DNA from: Marivibrio sp040218065
Lineage (GTDB): Bacteria; Pseudomonadota; Alphaproteobacteria; UBA8366; Aestuariispiraceae
DNA: 64,000 bases
Direction of reading: 5' to 3'
Assembly (NCBI RefSeq): GCF_040218065.1
Contig: NZ_JAVJQE010000015.1
Location: forward strand, 186,001-250,000
This document shows positions 27,708 through 38,495 of the stretch, one piece after another. The translations under genes and the position numbers were made by a program. Position 1 is the stretch's first letter, and each line of letters opens with the position of its first letter. The notes beneath the pieces are model-generated. The model ran no database searches. It was not told the origin of the DNA and saw nothing but the letters and a program-made list of their open reading frames with translations.

Positions 27708-28562
27708 CTATTGTGTGGGAAGAATCAAGCCCTCGACCTTTTCCCCCCGCCCTTCAAGACGCGAGCGGCCGGTCTTCATGTCGACGATGGCGCATTCGCC
27801 GTTCAGCTGGTTCTGATCGCGGGTGATCTTGACGTCGCCGCAAAGCGTCACCCGCTCGTTCTGCACGTCGTAGACGCCTTCGCGGCCGGTGACGATCTCG
27901 GTCGCGGTCGAGACATGGACGCCGCCCGTGGCGTCGATCCGCTCCACGTCGCCGCGCGGTTCGCCGTCCGCGCCGCCGCCGCCCGCGCCGCCGCCGTCCC
28001 CGCCTGCCGCGGTCTCGCGGATGAAGGCGGTCAGGACGCCCGCCTTCAGGCGCTGGTCCTCGCGGCGCACCAGCGCCTCTCCGCGCGCTACGGCGAGCGA
28101 GCGCGCCTCCCAATATTCCAGGCTCTCTTCGGCCGTGATGACCGCGTTTTCGGTGACAAGGCGCAGATCGTCGCCGACCAGCACGGCGACCTGCTTCTCC
28201 ACGTGGTAGACGCCCTTGTCGCCGACCGCGACGCCGTCGGGGCTGCTGACCTCGACAGCGCCGAGCGCGTCGAGGCGGAAAATAACCTGCCGCTCGCCGT
28301 CCTCGCCGCCGCGGTAATAGGCGATCAACATATCGGCGGTGATCTTAAGCCGCCCGCGCGTCGCCGTCGCCTCGCCGCGCGCGCGATATTGTTTGGCGTC
28401 GCGGAACCATTCGATTCCGTCCTCGGCGGTGATCTCGATGGCGCCGTCCTCGCCGTCGCCCCCCGTCACGCCGTCGCCCCCCGTCACGCCCTCCTGGGCG
28501 CGCGCCGGCGCCGCGACGGCGAGCAGCGCCGCCAGCAGGACCGCCAGCCACCGCGCGCTCAT
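27708..28562 (-). CDS. lptA: LPS transport periplasmic protein LptA
   Basis: 284 residues. Signal peptide MSARWLAVLLAALLAVAAPARA with an AxA cleavage site, then a short GVTGGD duplication, then OstA/LptA beta-jellyroll sequence (IEITAEDGIEWFRDAKQYRARGEA, GVYDVQNERVTLCGDVKITRDQNQLNGECAIVDMKTGRSRL). Forms the periplasmic bridge for LPS. ATG 28562 overlaps the lptC stop (ATGA). Somewhat longer than usual because of a Gly/Ala-rich insert near residue 190. Confidence 0.92.
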   Translation of the reverse strand: MSARWLAVLLAALLAVAAPARAQEGVTGGDGVTGGDGEDGAIEITAEDGIEWFRDAKQYRARGEATATRGRLKITADMLIAYYRGGEDGERQVIFRLDALGAVEVSSPDGVAVGDKGVYHVEKQVAVLVGDDLRLVTENAVITAEESLEYWEARSLAVARGEALVRREDQRLKAGVLTAFIRETAAGGDGGGAGGGGADGEPRGDVERIDATGGVHVSTATEIVTGREGVYDVQNERVTLCGDVKITRDQNQLNGECAIVDMKTGRSRLEGRGEKVEGLILPTQ

Positions 28563-29272
28563 GAGCCGTCTCCGCGCTCGGGATAGATCACCACCTTGGA
28601 CTTGCCGGTCAGCTTGATGCGGTCGCCCCGGCCCTCGACGCGGAAGCCCTCGCCCTCGATGTAGCCGAAGGGTCCTTGCCCCTCGACAGGCAGGCCGCCG
28701 AACGCGCTGCCGCCGACGAGATCGAGGATCGCCTGTTGCGTGCGGAATTCGTATCCGAGGTCGTGGAACACGTTCACGTCGTCCGTCAGCTCCAGCACCT
28801 GCGCGGCGCGGTTCAGCGTCCCGTTCGCCGCGGTCACGGCGACCCACGCGCCGTTCGCGAGCAGGATGTCGGCCTTCGGACCGACGAGCTCGACCACGGT
28901 GGCGTCGACCGATTCCTGATGCATCGATTCGGCCGTGACCGTAAAGGGCTGCCCGTCCTCCTCAATCCCGGTATAGCGGGCGTTCCGGACCTCCAGATTT
29001 TCGGCCGCGCGGCGGTCGGCGCCGCTCAACGCGTCGGCGAACCGGGCTTCCTGCTCGACGATCAAGGGCCAGGCTGCGACCAGCAGCACGAGCGCCACCG
29101 CCACGGTCGGCAGCAGCACCTTGAGCCAGCCGACCAGTCGCCCGTAGACCGGATTCAAGCGCGTCGCGCGCCGACCCAACGGGATGCGCGCGCCGCGCGG
29201 GGGCGCGCCGGCCGCCGGGGAGGCGGCGCCGGAGCGGGGCGGTGTCGGCTCCTGGTCGCGGCGGTCGGTCAT
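28559..29272 (-). CDS. lptC: LPS export protein LptC
   Basis: 237 residues. A cytoplasmic Pro/Ala-rich N-terminus, one transmembrane helix (about 48-70, VLLPTVAVALVLLVAAWPL), then an LptC periplasmic jellyroll (LEVRNARYTGIEEDGQPFTVTAES, VFHDLGYEFRTQQAILDL). Links the inner-membrane LptBFG complex to LptA. Overlaps lptA. Confidence 0.9.
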   Translation of the reverse strand: MTDRRDQEPTPPRSGAASPAAGAPPRGARIPLGRRATRLNPVYGRLVGWLKVLLPTVAVALVLLVAAWPLIVEQEARFADALSGADRRAAENLEVRNARYTGIEEDGQPFTVTAESMHQESVDATVVELVGPKADILLANGAWVAVTAANGTLNRAAQVLELTDDVNVFHDLGYEFRTQQAILDLVGGSAFGGLPVEGQGPFGYIEGEGFRVEGRGDRIKLTGKSKVVIYPERGDGS

Positions 29273-29359
29273 GATCTCTCGCGTCGGGGGCCGCGCTCGG
29301 CCCGTGTCGGCGCCGCTCTAGCCCGGGATTGCGGCGCCGGTAGGGCGCCCGGCGTCCGC

Positions 29360-30409
29360 TCAGGCCACGCCGGCGCGCAGGAAATCGTGGATGTGGACGA
29401 CGCCGACCGGCCGACCGTCCCTGTCCACCACGAACAAGGCCGTGATCTGACGGCCGTTCATCAGGGCCAGGGTCTCGCTCGCCATCTTATCGGGGGCGAT
29501 GGCGATCGGGTTCTCGGTCATGATGTCGCCGGCGCGCCTGTGCATCAGATCCGGGCTCATATGGCGGCGCAAATCGCCGTCGGTGATGATGCCCTGCAAC
29601 GGTCCGTCCGCATCCGCGATGCCGACGCAGCCGAAATGCTTTGAGGTCATCACCAACAGCACGTCCTGCATCGGCGCGTCCGGCCCGATCAGCGGGACCT
29701 CTTCGCCGCGATGCATCAGATCCTCCACCCGCGCCAGCTGGCGGCCCAGCTTGCCGCCCGGATGGAACAGCTTGAAGTCGCTCGCCGTGAATCCCTTGCG
29801 CTCCAACAGCGCGACCGCCAGCGCGTCGCCGAGCGCCATCGCCATCGTGGTCGAGGTCGTAGGCGCAAGGCCCATCGTCGCCGCCTCCGGCTGGTCCGGC
29901 AGGACCAGCGCTGCGGAGGCCACGCGCGCCAGCGTCGAGTCGGCCCGGCTGGTGATCGCGACGATCGGGATCTCGTAGCGCTTGGCGTAGGACAGCACGT
30001 CGGAAAGCTCCGGCGTCTCGCCGGAATTGCTGAGCGCCAGGATCGCGTCGCGCTCGGTGATCATGCCGAGATCGCCGTGGCTCGCCTCCGCCGGATGGAC
30101 GAATTGCGAGGGCGTGCCGGTCGAGGCGAAGGTGGCCGCGATCTTGCGCCCGACATGGCCGCTCTTGCCCATGCCGGTCACGACGACGCGTCCGCTGCGC
30201 CGGCTGCGGTCGGGGTCGCCCAGCAACGAGACGGCCTGGGTGAAGGCGCCGTCCAACGCGTCGGCGCAGGCCGCCAGCGCCGCCCCCTCCAGACGCAGCA
30301 CCCGCCGGCCCGCTTCCAGGTCCCGAACGGCCTGGCCGTCCCGATCCGCGGCCGCGGCCTCGGGCTCGGACTCGGCGGCGGCGTCTTTCTTGGGAAGCGG
30401 GCTCGCCAT
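29360..30409 (-). CDS. kdsD: KpsF/GutQ-type D-arabinose-5-phosphate isomerase
   Basis: 349 residues: an extended N-terminus, a SIS sugar-isomerase domain (VVVTGMGKSGHVGRKIAATFASTGTP, HGDLGMI, LSNSGETPE) and two CBS domains (from about residue 225). Converts ribulose-5-phosphate to arabinose-5-phosphate, the first step to Kdo of LPS. Its place between rnd and lptC is the common alphaproteobacterial order. No kdsC phosphatase gene is next to it. Confidence 0.92.
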   Translation of the reverse strand: MASPLPKKDAAAESEPEAAAADRDGQAVRDLEAGRRVLRLEGAALAACADALDGAFTQAVSLLGDPDRSRRSGRVVVTGMGKSGHVGRKIAATFASTGTPSQFVHPAEASHGDLGMITERDAILALSNSGETPELSDVLSYAKRYEIPIVAITSRADSTLARVASAALVLPDQPEAATMGLAPTTSTTMAMALGDALAVALLERKGFTASDFKLFHPGGKLGRQLARVEDLMHRGEEVPLIGPDAPMQDVLLVMTSKHFGCVGIADADGPLQGIITDGDLRRHMSPDLMHRRAGDIMTENPIAIAPDKMASETLALMNGRQITALFVVDRDGRPVGVVHIHDFLRAGVA

Positions 30410-30448
30410 GGTCGGGATCGTCTCGTCTCTCGGCCGGTTCGGGGGACG

Positions 30449-31063
30449 TCAGGAGTGGGCGAAGATGTCGGTCTCGCTCCACCCGGCGAGGTCGAGCGCG
30501 GCGCGCGTCGGCAGAAACTCGAAACAGGCCTCGGCCAGGCGGGTGCGCCCCTCGCGCGCCAGCATGGCGTCGAGCGTCGCCTTGATGCGGTGAAGATAAA
30601 GCACGTCCGAGGCGGCGTACTCCAACTGCGCGGGCGACAGGTCCGGCGCGGCCCAGTCGCTCGACTGCTGCTGTTTCGACATGTCGATCTCGCACAGCTC
30701 CTTGGCCAACGCCGACAGGCCGTGCCGATCGGTGTAGGTGCGCACCAGCTTGGAGGCGATCTTGGTGCAGTAGACCGGCGTCAGCTCCACGCCCAGCCAG
30801 TGCCGGATGACCGCTACGTCGAAGCGCGCGAAGTGGAAGATCTTCAGGACCGAGGCGTCGGCCAGCAGCCTTTTCAGATTCGGGGCCTGATAGGCGTCCG
30901 GCGCGAATTTCACCAGATGGCAGACGCCGTCGCCGGCGCTCAGCTGCACCAGGCACAGCCGGTCGCGCAGCGGGTTCAGCCCTTGCGTCTCGGTGTCGAT
31001 CGCAACGCTGTCGCCGAAGGAGACGTCGGGCGGCAGGTCGCCGTCATGCAGATGAATGGTCAA
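30449..31063 (-). CDS. rnd: Ribonuclease D-like 3'-5' exonuclease
   Basis: 204 residues, a single DEDDy exonuclease domain without HRDC domains, the short form usual in alphaproteobacteria. Catalytic positions: D and E in VAIDTETQGL, D in FHFARFDVAVI, and Y...D in YAASDVLYLH. Start set at TTG 31063, giving TIHLHDGDLP at the N-terminus as in relatives, with GAGGG upstream; the frame stays open to 31117. Expected role is tRNA 3'-end or structured RNA trimming. Confidence 0.9.
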   Translation of the reverse strand: MTIHLHDGDLPPDVSFGDSVAIDTETQGLNPLRDRLCLVQLSAGDGVCHLVKFAPDAYQAPNLKRLLADASVLKIFHFARFDVAVIRHWLGVELTPVYCTKIASKLVRTYTDRHGLSALAKELCEIDMSKQQQSSDWAAPDLSPAQLEYAASDVLYLHRIKATLDAMLAREGRTRLAEACFEFLPTRAALDLAGWSETDIFAHS

Positions 31064-31182
31064 AAGGGTCGCCCTCGCTCGCCCGATGCGGCGCTTTCGC
31101 CCGCGAATCGCCTGCATTCAAGCGCGAACCGTCGGTTTGAGCAATCCCGGCGCGCGGCGCGGCTCAAATCGGCCCGAAAGAC

Positions 31183-31217
31183 GATCGGCCGGTCGCGAAG
31201 CGCGCGACCGGCCGATC
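31183..31217 (-). terminator. 15-bp perfect hairpin downstream of tRNA-Leu
   Basis: Arms 31183-31197 and 31203-31217 are perfectly complementary over 15 bp around a 5-nt loop. It begins 10 nt after the tRNA-Leu 3' end on the minus strand and is followed by GTCTTTC, a weak T-tract. Probable terminator of the tRNA transcript. Confidence 0.7.
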
Positions 31218-31226
31218 ATCGAAACT

Positions 31227-31313
31227 TGGTGCCCAGGAGAAGACTCGAACTTCCACGGCCGTTAGGCCACAGGTACCTGAAACCTGCGCGTCTACCAGTT
31301 CCGCCACCTGGGC
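31227..31313 (-). tRNA. tRNA-Leu (anticodon CAG)
   Basis: 87-nt class II tRNA with a long variable arm. Acceptor GCCCAGG pairs with CCTGGGC, the anticodon stem CAGGT/ACCTG holds the loop TTCAGGT (anticodon CAG, reading CUG), the T loop is TTCGAGT, and CCA is encoded. Confidence 0.96.
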
Positions 31314-31431
31314 TTCGGGCGCGGTATGTGCCGCGCGGGCGGCGCCTTGTCAACCGGTTTGCAGGGCGGCTTTTCAAGAAAGTTGGCGGGCGACGCCGAA
31401 CCGGCTCGCCGCGGCTCGCCGGGGACTCGCC

Positions 31432-31932
31432 TCAGCCCATCGGGTGCAGCGCGTCGCCGTTGCCGTCGTCGGTCTCAAGCCGCGCGAGGACGCGTTTCTT
31501 GGCGGCGCCGGAATCGCGATCCTCGACCCCCAGCATGCCGGAGACGCGGCGGACCAGCTGGGCCTCGTGGTCGTGCAGCTCGCCGTCGGCGTAGGCGACG
31601 TCCCACAGCATCTCGATCAACTGGACGCGCTCGTCATAGCCGAAATGCCCGTTCACGATGCGCAGGAAGGAATAGATGTCGACTGCGGCGTCCTGCTTGT
31701 CCTCGCCCTCGGCGACGATCTGCGAGACCTCGTCGCGGCTGATGCCGAAATGGCGTTCGATCAGCACGCCGATGCGCTCGCGCTCGCGCGCGTCGACCGA
31801 GCCGTCCATCATCGCGGCCTCGATCAACATGGCTGCGGCGGCGACGTGCAGCTCCGCCTCGTCGTGCCGGCCGTCCGGCTTCGAGCCGGCGCCGCCCTTC
31901 TCCACGAAAAATTGTTTGATTCGGTTGATCAT
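31432..31932 (-). CDS. TerB-family protein
   Basis: 166 residues. TerB-like helical bundle with two repeated acidic motifs, EAAMMDGSVDARERERI and DVAYADGELHDHEAQLVRRV, which in the family bind metal. Present in many genomes without a tellurite operon, as here; role unknown, possibly membrane-associated stress sensing. Confidence 0.85.
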   Translation of the reverse strand: MINRIKQFFVEKGGAGSKPDGRHDEAELHVAAAAMLIEAAMMDGSVDARERERIGVLIERHFGISRDEVSQIVAEGEDKQDAAVDIYSFLRIVNGHFGYDERVQLIEMLWDVAYADGELHDHEAQLVRRVSGMLGVEDRDSGAAKKRVLARLETDDGNGDALHPMG

Positions 31933-31984
31933 CGAGTGTCCTGAAAGCTCGTGCGCCCGCCCCTCGCGCGCGTTCCCTTATAAC

Positions 31985-32409
31985 CTAGGGGTCGCCGGGG
32001 TCCGGTTTCAACCGGTCGAGCTGTCGGCGCTCGCGTTTCGTCGGCCGGCCGGCGCCGGCGTCGCGCTTGGCCGCCGGGGCCGGCGCGGGCGGCGCGTCGG
32101 GATCGGCGCGCTTAAGCGCCGGCGGGTCCAGATCGCGATACAACGCCTGCGCCTCCGCCGCCGGGCCGCGGCGATCGGACAGCGCTTGGATCTCGATCAC
32201 CCGCACGTGCGGGCCTTGCGGGAAAGTCAGCACGTCGCCGACGCGCACGGCCTGGCCCGGTTTGGAGATCGGGCGGCGGTTGAGCCGAATGCGCCCGCCG
32301 GCCGCGACGTCGCCCGCCAGCGTGCGGGTCTTGAAGAAGCGCGCATGCCACAGCCATTTGTCGAGGCGCATCGACGCGCCGCCCGTCGGCGGGGTCTCCC
32401 CGGCGCCGC

Positions 32410-32413
<4 letters not shown>
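31985..32413 (-). CDS. S4 RNA-binding domain protein (Hsp15-like)
   Basis: 142 residues. S4 domain MRLDKWLWHARFFKTRTLA ... GRIRLNRRPISKPGQAVRVGD, then a basic, disordered tail. Relatives bind the 50S subunit with stalled nascent chains (Hsp15). GTG 32413 overlaps the helicase stop (GTGA), indicating translational coupling with it; the residue run MRLDK at position 15 is an alternative start. Confidence 0.9.
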
Positions 32414-35103
<2,690 letters not shown>

Positions 35104-35192
35104 GACCCCTGCACCATCGCGCGATGCGCGCGCGAGGGCAAGGGGGCGGTCCTTGTCTATAGGGCGTAAAGGGTTGCTATACTGCGGCAGCC

Positions 35193-36581
35193 ATGACCAT
35201 TCCGCCGCATCCGACAGACCCCCTCCCCCGCTCCCTGCTGCGCCAGTCGGGCGGGGTGCGCAAGTTGTTGCGGGAGCGGTTGTGGCTGCAGGTGTTGATC
35301 GGGATGGCGCTCGGCTTCGGGACGGGGCTGTTGCTGGATCCCGATACGGGGCTGGTGACGGCCGCGTTCAGCCGCACGGCCATCGGCTGGATCGCGCTGC
35401 CGGGGCAGTTGTTTCTGGGGGCGGTGGGGTTCGTGGTCGTGCCGCTGGTGCTCGCCTCCGTCGTGCGCGGGATCGCGGCCGGCGATCGGGGGGAGAGCCT
35501 GGGGCGCATCGGCGGGGAGACGATGGGATTCTTCCTCGCCACCACCGTGATCGCCTGTCTGATCGGCTTTCTGATCGGCTGGGTCGTCGCGCCGGGCGCG
35601 TTGATCGACGGGGCGGCGCTGACCGCCGCGGCGGGCGCGGAGGCGGCGGCGAGCGCGCAATCGGCGGCCGAGGCCGCGCGGGCGGCCAACGAGGCCGCGC
35701 CGCCCTTGACCGAGCGCATCGTCTCGCTGCTGCCCAGCAACCCGCACCGCGCGCTGGCCGAAGGGGATACGTTGCAGGTGGTGATCGTGGCCGCGATCCT
35801 GGGCCTCGCGCTGCTCAGGGTCGAGCGCAAGACGGCCGCGCCGCTACTCGACCTCATGGCGGCGTTGCAGGCGGTCACCATGGTGGTGGTGCAGGTGGTG
35901 ATGCGCTTCGCGCCGATCGCGGTCTTCGGGCTGATGGCCAGGCTCGCCGTCGATCTGGGCTTGCAGGCGGCGGCGGGGCTGGCGGTCTATGTCGGCTGCG
36001 TGTTGCTGGGCCTCGCGTTGTTGATGGCGGTCTATCTGGCGCTCGCCTGGCGGATCGGCGGCTGGGGGCCGACGCGATTTTTGCGCACGGCGCGCGAGGC
36101 GCTGCTGCTCGCCTTCTCGACCAGTTCGTCGGCCGCCGTCATGCCGGTCTCGCTCAAGACGGCCGAGCAGGGCTTCCGCGTGCGCGATAGCGTCTCGCGC
36201 TTCGTCGTGCCGCTGGGCGCGACCGTCAATATGGGCGGCACGGCGCTCTACCAGGCGATCGCGACCCTGTTCCTGGCCCAGATCTTCGGCGTCGATCTGG
36301 GGCTGGCCGAGCTCGGCGTCGTGCTGGTGATGGCGGTCGGCGCGGCGATCGGCAGTCCGGGCGCGCCCGGCGTCGGCATCGTCGTGCTGGCCACCATCCT
36401 GGAGAGCGTCGGCGTGCCGGCGGCCGGCATCGCGCTGGTGATCGGCGTCGATCGTCTGCTCGACATGTGCCGGACGGTGGCGAACGTCGCCGGCGATCTG
36501 ACCGCCGCCCTGGTGATCGACGCCCGCACCCGTGCGGCGCCGAGCGCCCCCGTCTTCGATCCGAGCGCGCCGGCGCGCTGA
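35193..36581 (+). CDS. Dicarboxylate/amino acid:cation symporter (DAACS/SDF)
   Basis: 462 residues. Glutamate-transporter fold: multiple hydrophobic helices, the serine-rich reentrant loop AFSTSSSAAVMPVS, the PLGATVNMGGTALYQA helix (family NMDGT position reads NMGGT), and the GIPGAGI-like second hairpin read here as GSPGAPGVGIVV. An Ala-rich insertion near residues 135-185 lies in the extramembrane loop. Substrate cannot be fixed; the Gly in place of the usual Asp of NMDGT affects a Na-binding position in the family and suggests altered coupling. TATACT at about 35178 may be a -10 element. Confidence 0.88.
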   Translation: MTIPPHPTDPLPRSLLRQSGGVRKLLRERLWLQVLIGMALGFGTGLLLDPDTGLVTAAFSRTAIGWIALPGQLFLGAVGFVVVPLVLASVVRGIAAGDRGESLGRIGGETMGFFLATTVIACLIGFLIGWVVAPGALIDGAALTAAAGAEAAASAQSAAEAARAANEAAPPLTERIVSLLPSNPHRALAEGDTLQVVIVAAILGLALLRVERKTAAPLLDLMAALQAVTMVVVQVVMRFAPIAVFGLMARLAVDLGLQAAAGLAVYVGCVLLGLALLMAVYLALAWRIGGWGPTRFLRTAREALLLAFSTSSSAAVMPVSLKTAEQGFRVRDSVSRFVVPLGATVNMGGTALYQAIATLFLAQIFGVDLGLAELGVVLVMAVGAAIGSPGAPGVGIVVLATILESVGVPAAGIALVIGVDRLLDMCRTVANVAGDLTAALVIDARTRAAPSAPVFDPSAPAR

Positions 36582-36606
36582 CCCGCCGGCGCGGGCCGCA
36601 GCGTAA

Positions 36607-36648
36607 ATTGAACGCCCAACCAATCTATTGTATGGTCGCCCAATCAAT
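36607..36648. promoter_or_regulatory. Operator-like repeats before TetR gene
   Basis: ATTG-N10-CAAT occurs twice exactly 20 bp apart (36607-36624 and 36627-36644), and CGCCCAAYCAAT occurs at 36613 and 36637. This resembles the ATTGAACG-type boxes of BetI regulators. It lies 20-60 bp before the TetR start, as expected for an autoregulatory operator. Confidence 0.6.
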
Positions 36649-36667
36649 TTTCTGAAGGAGACCGTCG

Positions 36668-37264
36668 ATGGGGCGCGCCGCGTTGGACGACCTCCGCCGG
36701 GCCGAGCTTGTGGAGGCGGCGGTCGAGAGCGTCGCGCGGATCGGCGTGCAGGCGGCGACCACCGCGCGGATCGCCGAGACGGCCGACCTCTCGCCCGGCC
36801 TGGTCCATCATTATTTCGCCGACAAGGAGGATCTGCTCGCCGCCGCCTACAAGGCCACGCGCAAACCGGCGGCCGCGGCCTACGCAAGGGCGCTCGTCGT
36901 CGCGCCCGGCGCCGCGGTTCCGCCGAGACTGCGCCTGATCGCCGCGGTGGAGGCGCATCTGACGCCCGCGGTGCTGACGCCGGTGCGCGCGGCCGCCTGG
37001 ACGCAGTTCACGGCGCTCACCCCCTATCGCTTCGCCTTCGCGCGCATCCGACGCGCCCAACGCTGTCGGCAAGAGTCGAACCTGCGCGCGGCGCTGGTCG
37101 CGCTGGAAGGCGATCGCCAGACGGCGGCCGCCCTCGCCCAGACGGCCGCGCTCGCCCTCGACGGATTGTGGGTCGAGGCCGCGACCCGCGAAGGGGGCCT
37201 GGCCCCGGGCGAGGGGGAGGACCTGATGGCGGCCCTGCTGGCGCCGCATTACGTTCCGGAGTGA
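36668..37264 (+). CDS. TetR family regulator (BetI-like)
   Basis: 198 residues. N-terminal TetR helix-turn-helix (ELVEAAVESVARIGVQAATTARIAETADLSPGLVHHYFADKEDLLAAAYKA) and a C-terminal ligand domain similar to BetI (AAWTQFTALTPYRFAFARI RRAQ region). No betA, betB or choline transporter is adjacent, so choline is not assured; the neighbouring upstream symporter gene may be a target. AAGGAG precedes ATG 36668. Confidence 0.85.
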   Translation: MGRAALDDLRRAELVEAAVESVARIGVQAATTARIAETADLSPGLVHHYFADKEDLLAAAYKATRKPAAAAYARALVVAPGAAVPPRLRLIAAVEAHLTPAVLTPVRAAAWTQFTALTPYRFAFARIRRAQRCRQESNLRAALVALEGDRQTAAALAQTAALALDGLWVEAATREGGLAPGEGEDLMAALLAPHYVPE

Positions 37265-37328
37265 GCGGACGCCGCGCGGCGCAGCGTTCGCGCTTTCGCC
37301 CGGGCGAGAGGCTTTGTAGGATCGGATC

Positions 37329-37928
37329 ATGAGCCGCTTCCGCCGCCTCGCCGCACCGCTCGTCGCGCTTGCGCTTCTCGCCGGCTGCTATCTGCCGGAC
37401 GATTTCCGCGCCGACATGCAGCTCGCCGCCGACGGGCGCTACGCGTTCGTCTATGAGGGCGATCTGACGCAGCTGCAATTCCTGCAGCGCATCGGCACGG
37501 GCGAACTGCAGGGCGAGCGGCTGGCCGACTATGTCGGGATCTACGAGCGCGACCTGAAGCGCGACAGCGCCTTCAGCCGTGTCGAGTACGAAGGCGACGC
37601 GCGCTACAGCGTGCGCTACGAGCGCAGCGCCGATCTGAAGAAAAGCCGACAGTTCAGCTTCCCGCGCCGCAACGGCGCCTTCCTCGGCGTGCGCATCAAC
37701 GAGATGGGGCTGATCGAACTGTTCGGCGACAGCCTGCCCGAACAGCACCGCGAGGAGTTGATTCGCCGCGGCTTCCAAAGCCGGGGAACCTTGCGCGTCT
37801 GGGTTCAGGGCGAGGTGCTGGACCACAACGCCGAGAGCGTGACGCCGGGCGCGCCGCCGCTCTACCAGTGGACCGTCCGCTCGATCGCCGACCCGCCGCC
37901 GCGCCTCTTGCTGCGGCCTGAGGGCTGA
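37329..37928 (+). CDS. Lipoprotein of unknown function
   Basis: 199 residues. Lipoprotein signal with LLAGC (Cys at 20). The mature part looks beta-rich (DGRYAFVYEGDLTQLQF, GDARYSVRYERSADLKK, TLRVWVQGEVLDHNAESVTPG), loosely like LppM-type envelope domains. Directly followed by the YqaA-like gene 6 bp later. Confidence 0.75.
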   Translation: MSRFRRLAAPLVALALLAGCYLPDDFRADMQLAADGRYAFVYEGDLTQLQFLQRIGTGELQGERLADYVGIYERDLKRDSAFSRVEYEGDARYSVRYERSADLKKSRQFSFPRRNGAFLGVRINEMGLIELFGDSLPEQHREELIRRGFQSRGTLRVWVQGEVLDHNAESVTPGAPPLYQWTVRSIADPPPRLLLRPEG

Positions 37929-37934
37929 GCGTCC

Positions 37935-38402
37935 TTGTCCTTCCTTGCGCTTGATCCCGTCGTCGCGATCGATCTCTGGGACCTCGCCGTCATGTTCGGG
38001 GCGAGCTTCCTGGCCGCGACCATCCTGCCGGTGGTCTCGGAGGCGGTGCTGGCCGGCTTCTCCAGCCTCGACGGCGCCGATCTCGTCCTGCTGGTGACGG
38101 TGGCGACGATCGGGAACGTGCTGGGCTCGGTCGTCAATTGGGTGCTCGGCCGCTGGCTCGAGCATTGGAAGGACAAGCGCTGGTTTCCGATCAAGGAGAA
38201 AAACCTCGATCAGGCGAGCCGCGTCTTCAACCGCTGGGGCCGGCCCTCGCTGCTGCTGGCCTGGACGCCGTTCCTGGGCGATCCGCTGACCTTCGTCGCC
38301 GGCCTGCTGCGCGTGCCGATCGTCCCCTTCCTGATCTACGTCACGATCGGGAAGGCCGCCCGCTACATCCTGATCGCCGGCGCGGCGGCGCAGTGGCTGT
38401 AG
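37935..38402 (+). CDS. YqaA-family small membrane protein (VTT/DedA-like)
   Basis: 155 residues with about four hydrophobic segments. The first is FGASFLAATILPVVSEAVLAG; the conserved WTPFLGDPLTFVAGLLRVPI and final KAARYILIAGAA are the marks of the YqaA/DedA (VTT) group, thought to be lipid or ion transporters. The start is TTG 37935, chosen for distance to the lipoprotein stop and lack of an ATG before the first helix. Confidence 0.82.
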   Translation: MSFLALDPVVAIDLWDLAVMFGASFLAATILPVVSEAVLAGFSSLDGADLVLLVTVATIGNVLGSVVNWVLGRWLEHWKDKRWFPIKEKNLDQASRVFNRWGRPSLLLAWTPFLGDPLTFVAGLLRVPIVPFLIYVTIGKAARYILIAGAAAQWL

Positions 38403-38495
38403 GCGCGTCGCGTCGCGCGCCTCGCGCGCAATTAACCGGTTAGCAAGGATGTAATACTAAGGTACCGTCTCTCCGCAGGGTTAAGGGGGACGGCG

